Made by a program: the position numbers and the translations under genes
Part shown: one piece after another, positions 58,732 through 64,000 of the stretch
Position numbering within the stretch: position 1 is the first letter of the stretch
Layout: the number at the start of each line of letters is the position of its first letter
Assembly (NCBI GenBank): GCA_017621845.1
Contig: JAGASI010000023.1
Location: forward strand, 62,001 to 126,000
Length of the DNA stretch: 64,000 bases
Origin: Muribaculaceae bacterium
GTDB lineage: Bacteria > Bacteroidota > Bacteroidia > Bacteroidales > Muribaculaceae
Direction of reading: 5' to 3'
The notes under the pieces: model-generated
Databases searched by the model: none
Seen by the model: only the letters and a program-made list of their open reading frames with translations
What the model was told of the DNA's origin: nothing

Positions 58732-59184
58732 TTAAGAGACCGGCATTTTATCAAGACGGCGTTGGTGACGACCTCCTTCAAAGTCTGTGCTGAAGAATAC
58801 GTCTACAATCTGAAGTGCCAATTCGGGGGCTATGAATCGGGCTGGAAGGACCAGAACATTTGCATTATTGTGGGCTCGCGTCAAACGTGCCAACTCGGGC
58901 TCCCAACATAGACCGGCTCTTATGCCCTGGTGCTTGTTTAGAGTCATGGCGATACCGTTGCCGGTGCCACATATACCTATAGCCGCGCATACGTCGTGAT
59001 TTTCTACTGCCAAAGCACAGGGATGGGCATAGTCGGGGTAGTCACAGGACTCTATGCTGTGAGTCCCGAAATCTTTATAGGCAATTCCTTGGGACTCGAG
59101 ATAGCCTTTGATGATTTCTTTTAGTTCATATCCGGCATGGTCGCTGCATAAACCGATAACATTGTTTTCAAGTTTGATATTCAT
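58732..59184 (-). CDS. rpiB: Ribose-5-phosphate isomerase B
   Basis: This is an RpiB/LacAB-family isomerase of ribulose-5-phosphate and ribose-5-phosphate, 150 residues. VIGLCSDHAGYELKEIIKGY (about 9-28) carries the active-site Asp/His, YKDFGTHSIESCDYPDYA follows, and GICGTGNGIAMTLNKHQGIR (about 71-90) has the catalytic Cys and the anion hole. ARLTRAHNNANVLVLPAR (about 98-115) completes the fold; all expected residues are intact. RpiB is usually a dimer acting in the pentose phosphate pathway. No transketolase gene is adjacent. Monocistronic, with the palindrome at 58661-58719 beyond its stop. Confidence 0.94.
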   Translation of the reverse strand: MNIKLENNVIGLCSDHAGYELKEIIKGYLESQGIAYKDFGTHSIESCDYPDYAHPCALAVENHDVCAAIGICGTGNGIAMTLNKHQGIRAGLCWEPELARLTRAHNNANVLVLPARFIAPELALQIVDVFFSTDFEGGRHQRRLDKMPVS

Positions 59185-59257
59185 TGCTATAGTGTTGTTG
59201 TATTCTGTAATATTTGTGTTATAATATTAATGTGTCAACAGATGATAAAGTTCAATG

Positions 59258-61516
59258 TCATGGATGAAGTATAGCGGAAAGAGACGGAATACCGTTGAGG
59301 TAAAGGCGAGCACGTACATTGGACATTTCAGATGTCAGTTCAAAGGGAGTATTGTATATTGGGGAGTTTTCGGCCGGTTCAGATCCATCGGTGGTGTAAC
59401 GGATAATTCCGTCGGGGTAGGGCGAGTTCATGTGCACCATGTCATCGATGACTTTGATGCCGGGCATGCGCACGTGGTATGTAAAGCCGGCGTTCTGCCA
59501 CATTGGAATCTCGCGCATGGCAATAAGTGTGTTTAATTGGGCAGGGGTGTATGTCTCTTTTTTATTCCAAGCGCGTTCGCTGAGTCCGGCAATTTTAGGT
59601 AGTAGGAGATTGTATAATTGTTGTGGCGAGCGGATTGTCTCGGCAAAGATTTGTGCGCTGATGCCGATGACTCCGGGGATAGAATCAGAAATAGGACACA
59701 GACGCGAGGTATAGGCGTTGAGTGCTGAGAATTCATCTGTTGCGCCACCCCATTTAAGACCGCGTTCACCGGGATGATCGGTATAAGACATGTCAAAGTA
59801 TAGGTGGTTGACGTTGGAGAGTATTACCGGCCATCCGCCACGCACGGCGCGGTCAGTGACGTCGGCGTGTCCGCTGGCGGCCAAGGTGCTCCAGCAGTTG
59901 ATGCCTCCTGTGAGAGGACGCACGTGACGGTCGTATTCAGCCGAGTGGCCAAGTGCTACTTCTTGCCAGCCAAACATGGGGATGCCGTGACGAGCGAGAG
60001 TGTCGGCAATCTGCTCGACAAAGTAGGCGTGAAGCTGATGTTGGTCGGGGATGTTGTTGTCGGCCATGAATTTTTGGGCAACAGCCGAGCCGTTCCAAGC
60101 GCCACGTGCAACTTCATCACCTCCTATGTGGATACCTTGGAGTGGCACGTCGGCCTCTTGATACATATTGGCAATCTCACTGATGACCTTACCCATAAAT
60201 CTATAGGGACCCGGTAGAGCCGGGTTCATGACATTGTCGTGGAAGGCCTGGGCTGAGGTATAGCGGGAGGTGTCTCCATCGTGAATGAGTCGGTATGTGT
60301 CATCTCCGTGGCGGTGTCGTGATTCCATGGCGCGTATGGCAGCACGTGCATGTCCGGGAGATTCGATTTCGGGTATGACGGTGATGCCAAGGGTGTTGGC
60401 GTGTTTGATTAGATCGATAAAGTCTTGACGCGTGAAATAGCCATTGGCCGAGCCTCGCTTTGAGTCGGGATTGCCGTCACCGCCAAAGATTTGTGGTAAG
60501 AATTCAGTCTCGTCAGTAGTATAGCCACGACGTGAGCCGATATCGGTGAGCTCGGGGAGACCTGGAATTTCGAGACGCCAGGCTTCATCATCAGCGATAT
60601 GAAAGTGCAGGTGGTTAAGACGGTTGACCGCCATGAGCTGGAGTATGTGGTGCATTGTCCGGGGTGTCTGGTAGTTGCGTGCAATGTCAATCATAAGTCC
60701 ACGGTAGGTCATGTCGGGATAGTCCTCTATTATAGCGTTGGGAAGGGTGACGCCTTGGTCGCGGCCTCCCATAACTTTGGTCTGGAAGGGGGCATAGGCC
60801 AGCCACTGGTCCTGGGGGCAACTGGTGACGATAACACTGTCACCACTGACTTGGATGCGGTAGTGCTCGGGCCTCATTGCAGTGTCGGGATTAAATGCCA
60901 GATACTTGATGGTAGAGGTGCCTCCGGTGAGATGTACGCTTTTATAGGATGGTATGATGTCGTAAGGACCGGGAGTCCAGGAGGTCTGTAGTGACTCATT
61001 GAAGTTATATATAACGGGTCCATAGGGCATCTCGTCTTTGACTGTATCTTTGACGGGAAATTGCCATTGAGCTTTATTGGCCGTGGGCTCTCGGCGTATT
61101 ATTAGTATTGGCTCGGTGGTGCCGTCGTGGTTGACTCTGTGAAAACCGTCGGGTGCATAGCTGAAGTTGATGAGACGACCTCGGGTCTCAATATCAAATG
61201 TTACCGAGTCGGCGCCGATCCCAAGGCGTGGCGAGGCTATGGCGTAGTACCCGGGTACAATTTCGATGAGTGTGTCGGATGGGTTAAGGATTTTGGCTCC
61301 ACGTGCAAATTGGTTGAAGGCCAGTCTCTTGAAGTCGGTGTCGCCAGAGACCGTGATGTGCTGGATGTATCGCACGGGAGTGTCACTGAGGTGCCCTTCT
61401 GTTGACCATGTCACGGTTGTGCGGGTGGAGATGTCATTGTTGATGACGTCGGCATGTACCACAGGAGTGGCCGTCCCCCATGCCAATCCTATGATTATGG
61501 TTGTGATTTTTTTCAT
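59258..61516 (-). CDS. Beta-N-acetylhexosaminidase, GH20
   Basis: This is a secreted or periplasmic exo-hydrolase that removes terminal GlcNAc/GalNAc from host or microbial glycans. It has 752 residues: a signal peptide (1-22, ending VHA), a GH20b-like N-terminal domain (to about 260), the GH20 TIM barrel (YRGLMIDIARNYQ about 268; HFHIADDEAWRLEI about 305; the catalytic pair in GIHIGGDEVARGAW about 463-476), and a C-terminal chitobiase-type beta-sandwich (GIIRYTTDGSEPAENSP, about 705). Asp-Glu catalysis with substrate-assisted mechanism is expected. It follows a consensus promoter and a terminator after fabF, so it is a separate transcript. No SusC/D pair adjoins it. Confidence 0.93.
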   Translation of the reverse strand: MKKITTIIIGLAWGTATPVVHADVINNDISTRTTVTWSTEGHLSDTPVRYIQHITVSGDTDFKRLAFNQFARGAKILNPSDTLIEIVPGYYAIASPRLGIGADSVTFDIETRGRLINFSYAPDGFHRVNHDGTTEPILIIRREPTANKAQWQFPVKDTVKDEMPYGPVIYNFNESLQTSWTPGPYDIIPSYKSVHLTGGTSTIKYLAFNPDTAMRPEHYRIQVSGDSVIVTSCPQDQWLAYAPFQTKVMGGRDQGVTLPNAIIEDYPDMTYRGLMIDIARNYQTPRTMHHILQLMAVNRLNHLHFHIADDEAWRLEIPGLPELTDIGSRRGYTTDETEFLPQIFGGDGNPDSKRGSANGYFTRQDFIDLIKHANTLGITVIPEIESPGHARAAIRAMESRHRHGDDTYRLIHDGDTSRYTSAQAFHDNVMNPALPGPYRFMGKVISEIANMYQEADVPLQGIHIGGDEVARGAWNGSAVAQKFMADNNIPDQHQLHAYFVEQIADTLARHGIPMFGWQEVALGHSAEYDRHVRPLTGGINCWSTLAASGHADVTDRAVRGGWPVILSNVNHLYFDMSYTDHPGERGLKWGGATDEFSALNAYTSRLCPISDSIPGVIGISAQIFAETIRSPQQLYNLLLPKIAGLSERAWNKKETYTPAQLNTLIAMREIPMWQNAGFTYHVRMPGIKVIDDMVHMNSPYPDGIIRYTTDGSEPAENSPIYNTPFELTSEMSNVRARLYLNGIPSLSAILHP

Positions 61517-61546
61517 GATAGGATTTTATTGTGGTAGGTGTTACGA

Positions 61547-61578
61547 CAAATGTACGACATTTATCTTATTCGTCCAAA
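61547..61578 (-). promoter_or_regulatory. Promoter of the GH20 gene
   Basis: TTTG (61575-61578), a 20-base spacer and TACATTTG (61547-61554) on the minus strand: exact consensus, with a short leader of about 25 bases. Confidence 0.75.
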
Positions 61579-61590
61579 TCATAAAATAAA

Positions 61591-61618
61591 TGCGTCATCC
61601 CGGGGGAGGAATGACGCA
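61591..61618 (-). terminator. Terminator of fabF
   Basis: Stem TGCGTCAT/ATGACGCA (61591-61598 with 61611-61618), then ATTTATTTTA on the minus strand, 57 bases after the fabF stop and just before the GH20 promoter. Confidence 0.7.
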
Positions 61619-61675
61619 CTTGGTGGTTGTTATAGCTTAGGAGTGTGTATAAATTAATCTTGGACTATAGCGGGA

Positions 61676-62944
61676 TTACTTTTCAAATTTCTTGAAGATG
61701 ACGGTGGCATTGTGTCCGCCAAAACCAAATGAATTGCTCAGAGCGGCGCGCACGGTGCGTTTCTGGGCTTTGTCAAAAGTAAAGTTAAGGTTGTAGTCGA
61801 TGTTCTCGTCGATATCCTCGGGGTCGTGGTTGATGGTCGGGGGCACGATATCTTCTTCGACAGCTTTAATCGAGAATACGGCTTCCATTGCGCCTGTAGC
61901 GCCGAGAAGGTGACCGGTCATAGACTTGGTTGACGAGATGTTGAGGTTATAGGCGTGTTTGCCGAAAACCTCGACGATAGCTTTGACTTCCGATGTGTCA
62001 CCAACGGGAGTTGATGTGCCGTGAACGTTTATGTAGTCGATATCCTCGGGTTTCATGCCGGCATCCTCGAGGGCATTGTTCATGGCAAGAATGGCGCCAA
62101 GACCTTCGGGGTGAGTGGCTGTGAGGTGATAAGCGTCGGCTGACAGGCCTCCACCTGCTACTTCGGCATAAATTTTAGCACCGCGAGCGAGAGCGTGCTC
62201 AAGTTCTTCGAGGATAAGTATAGCCGAGCCTTCGCCCATGACAAAGCCGTCACGAGATTTGCTGAATGGACGTGATGCGGTCTCGGGAGAATCGTTGCGT
62301 GTAGACAAGGCATGCATAGAGTTAAAGCCACCAACACCGGCGGGGAAGATGGCAGCCTCGGCACCACCGGTGACGATTGCATCGGCTTTGCCCAGACGGA
62401 TGAGGTTGAAAGCATCAACGATAGCGTTGTTGGATGAAGCGCAAGCCGAGACAACGCCATAGTTGGGACCGTGGAAGTTGTATTCCATTGAGATATGGCC
62501 TGATGCAATGTCGGCAATCATCTTGGGAATGAAGAAAGGATTGTATTGAGGTCCGTTCTGGGCACCGTGTACGGCATAGTATCCGGCTTCTTCTTCAAAG
62601 GTGTGAAGTCCACCGATGCCGGCAGCGACGATAACGCCGATACGGTCTTTATTTATTGATGTGTCTTGGTCGAGGTTGGCGTCTTTGACGGCCTGACGGG
62701 CAGCAACTATGCCGTACTGGGCATAAAGATCGAGCTGGCGCAGTTTCTTACGGTCAAAATGATCGGCGGCGTTGTAGTTTTTAACCTCACACGCAAATTT
62801 GGTTTTAAACTGTGAGGCGTCAAAGTGAGTGATGGGGCCGGCGCCGCTGACACCGTTTTTGGCGGCCTCCCATGTGGTGGCTACGTCGTTGCCAAGGGGG
62901 GAAATAGCTCCAAGGCCGGTGACGACTACTCTTTTTAATTCCAT
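61676..62944 (-). CDS. fabF: 3-oxoacyl-ACP synthase II
   Basis: This is a condensing enzyme of type II fatty-acid synthesis, extending acyl-ACP with malonyl-ACP. It has 422 residues. The thiolase fold has the catalytic triad Cys (VVSACASSNNAIVDAF, about 168-183), His (INVHGTSTPVGDTSE, about 308) and His (SMTGHLLGATGAMEAVF, about 343), plus the start VVVTGLGAISPLGNDV and the C-terminal GFGGHNATVIF. The FabF type (not FabB) is indicated by length and these contexts. It lies downstream of acpP, with 413 bases between, which is long for the usual acpP-fabF operon, so a separate promoter may exist. Confidence 0.95.
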   Translation of the reverse strand: MELKRVVVTGLGAISPLGNDVATTWEAAKNGVSGAGPITHFDASQFKTKFACEVKNYNAADHFDRKKLRQLDLYAQYGIVAARQAVKDANLDQDTSINKDRIGVIVAAGIGGLHTFEEEAGYYAVHGAQNGPQYNPFFIPKMIADIASGHISMEYNFHGPNYGVVSACASSNNAIVDAFNLIRLGKADAIVTGGAEAAIFPAGVGGFNSMHALSTRNDSPETASRPFSKSRDGFVMGEGSAILILEELEHALARGAKIYAEVAGGGLSADAYHLTATHPEGLGAILAMNNALEDAGMKPEDIDYINVHGTSTPVGDTSEVKAIVEVFGKHAYNLNISSTKSMTGHLLGATGAMEAVFSIKAVEEDIVPPTINHDPEDIDENIDYNLNFTFDKAQKRTVRAALSNSFGFGGHNATVIFKKFEK

Positions 62945-63357
62945 TATCGTATTATTGGTTGATATATTTTGATTGTAATCAAGTGACTTGGCATGGCTTA
63001 TGGCGTGTCAGCTTGATACGTTCTATTGTTTGCTTGTTTAATTATGTGGGGCGGGTGTCGCTCCCGATGGTGTGTGATGAGGATGAGTTGGATGTAGGTT
63101 GCCTTGTCGGTTGACTGACAGGTCTTACTGTTTTCAGGAATAATTGTTTGCCCGTTCCTCGGGGGATAGTTACGTGAGGTCGATATATGGGCCTCGGCGT
63201 TATCGGTTGTATTGTGTAGAAAGGAGGTGTTAATTGCAAAATTTCCGACCTCGTGGCACATAGACGGGCGTTATAGGCTCGTCTATGGTCACTTGGTAGG
63301 ATATTTGATCTTCAATCACTGTCGGCTGTGACAGTGCCAGGGTTGATGAGATGCTAA
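62945..63357. other. Intergenic region between acpP and fabF with two hairpins
   Basis: Hairpins CACTGTC/GACAGTG (63317-63323 with 63330-63336, 20 bases after the acpP stop) and CATAGACG/CGTCTATG (63259-63266 with 63280-63287) may end or attenuate the acpP message. I see no ORF or promoter with both consensus boxes. Confidence 0.45.
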
Positions 63358-63591
63358 TTACTTGTTAGCTTCGATGTAAGTGATAGCGTCGCCAACGGTC
63401 TGGATTTTCTCAGCTTCCTCGTCGGGAATTTTGATGCCGAATTCTTTCTCAAACTCCATGATGAGGTCAACGGTGTCCAGAGAGTCAGCACCAAGGTCGG
63501 TGGTGAAAGCAGCAGTTTCGGTTACTTGGCCTTCGTCTACGCCGAGTTTATCGACGATAATAGCTTTTACGCGGTTAGCAATTTCTGACAT
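63358..63591 (-). CDS. acpP: Acyl carrier protein
   Basis: This is a small acidic carrier of fatty-acyl intermediates, 77 residues. The phosphopantetheine serine lies in [20 protein letters not shown] (about 29-48, DSL motif). The four-helix bundle, the [16 protein letters not shown] end and the length are standard. The start ATG 63591 is preceded by AT-rich sequence with a near-consensus -7 (TTACTTTG). The fabF gene lies downstream on the same strand, the classic acpP-fabF neighbourhood, but fabD and fabG are not here. Confidence 0.96.
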   Translation of the reverse strand: MSEIANRVKAIIVDKLGVDEGQVTETAAFTTDLGADSLDTVDLIMEFEKEFGIKIPDEEAEKIQTVGDAITYIEANK

Positions 63592-63785
63592 AATGATTTA
63601 GTTTTTAATTAGTAATATTCAGTTTTTGCGGTGCAAAGTAAGTAAATATAATTGGAATAACGAAATTTTTCAGCAAATAAAACTTAAAAAAATGTTATTG
63701 AGGCTCATTGTGAGGTATATAGAGGCCTACTGCTCCTGACCGCTGATTCGGTATGCCGGGTTTATGGGGTAGGTATTCAGAAAAT

Positions 63786-63823
63786 AAGAGGAGCAACCAA
63801 TCGGTGGAAGGGTTGTTCCTCTT
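63786..63823 (-). terminator. Terminator of tRNA-Leu (UAG)
   Basis: A 13-base stem (63786-63798 with 63811-63823, one G-U pair) is followed on the minus strand by ATTTTC. It lies seven bases after the encoded CCA. Confidence 0.65.
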
Positions 63824-63832
63824 TTATCGTGG

Positions 63833-63914
63833 TGCGCGCGGGGGGACTCGAACCCCCACATCGTGAGATATTAGATCCTAAGTCTAACGCGGCTACCAAT
63901 TACGCCACGCGCGC
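63833..63914 (-). tRNA. tRNA-Leu (anticodon UAG), CCA encoded
   Basis: An 82-base class II tRNA on the minus strand: acceptor GCGCGCG/CGCGCGC, D loop AATTGGTAG, anticodon stem TTAGA/TCTAA with loop CTTAGGA (UAG, reads CUA and CUN), a long variable arm, and T arm GGGGG/CCCCC with TTCGAGT. The 3' CCA is genome-encoded (63830-63832), unlike the other two tRNAs here. A -7 (TAATTTTG, 63965-63972) lies upstream. Confidence 0.95.
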
Positions 63915-64000
63915 TTTTTTGTGCCTGTAAGCCATGATGAAATCGTGAGGCTCGTTGACGGGCACAAAATTAGTTATTTATTTTGGATTTTCAGGCATAA

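Overview
The window looks like the chromosome of an anaerobic gut Bacteroidales bacterium, most likely near Muribaculaceae or Bacteroides. Three things point there. Gene starts lack Shine-Dalgarno sites but often follow the Bacteroidetes promoter pattern (TTTG, about 20 bases, TAnnTTTG). A two-gene 2-oxoacid:ferredoxin oxidoreductase implies anaerobic metabolism. The TonB receptor has the carboxypeptidase-regulatory-like extension and a plug cysteine pair that I associate with this phylum. I see no insertion sequence, prophage, CRISPR array or rRNA. Three tRNA genes are present: Pro-GGG, Leu-CAA and Leu-UAG.

Layout. 0-5 kb: efp, an aquaporin, and an orphan Wzc/Wza polysaccharide export pair with a clear promoter. 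5-8.4 kb: a TonB-dependent receptor preceded by a small His-rich protein, behind a leader of about 300 bases that ends in an intrinsic terminator 20 bases before the start codon (riboswitch-like). 8.4-15.5 kb: an S1/P1 nuclease, then an apparent operon of histidine kinase, Ser/Thr kinase, PP2C phosphatase, FHA protein and an EF-hand protein carrying candidate phosphothreonine sites. 15.7-26.3 kb: housekeeping genes (korAB, tRNA-Pro, ilvE, an HD hydrolase, gyrB, rnr, folB). A 30-bp alternating purine-pyrimidine tract lies just upstream of the gyrB promoter.

26.3-34.4 kb is a minus-strand surface-glycan block: GT2, wecB, wecG, wecC, an alpha/alpha-barrel protein and a fused dehydrogenase/Gfo-Idh-MocA oxidoreductase. 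It points to synthesis and use of UDP-ManNAc and UDP-ManNAcA. 34.8-40 kb: rplU-rpmA, a GT2, a DUF4286-like gene, ruvC, a split chromate-type transporter and folC.

41-55 kb is a capsule or exopolysaccharide locus: acyltransferase, a second Wza/Wzc pair, flippase, Wzy-like polymerase, three GT4 enzymes (one reversed and AT-rich), a CapK-like adenylate-forming enzyme and an arginase-family enzyme. 55-64 kb: tRNA-Leu, a secreted unknown protein, a double-domain GT2, rpiB, a GH20 hexosaminidase, fabF, acpP and a second tRNA-Leu.

How the parts fit: the Wec block would make activated amino sugars, and the capsule locus would assemble, flip, polymerise and export a repeat-unit glycan. The Ser/Thr kinase/phosphatase/FHA set is a self-contained signalling module. 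All functions are assigned by reading sequence only; no database search was run.
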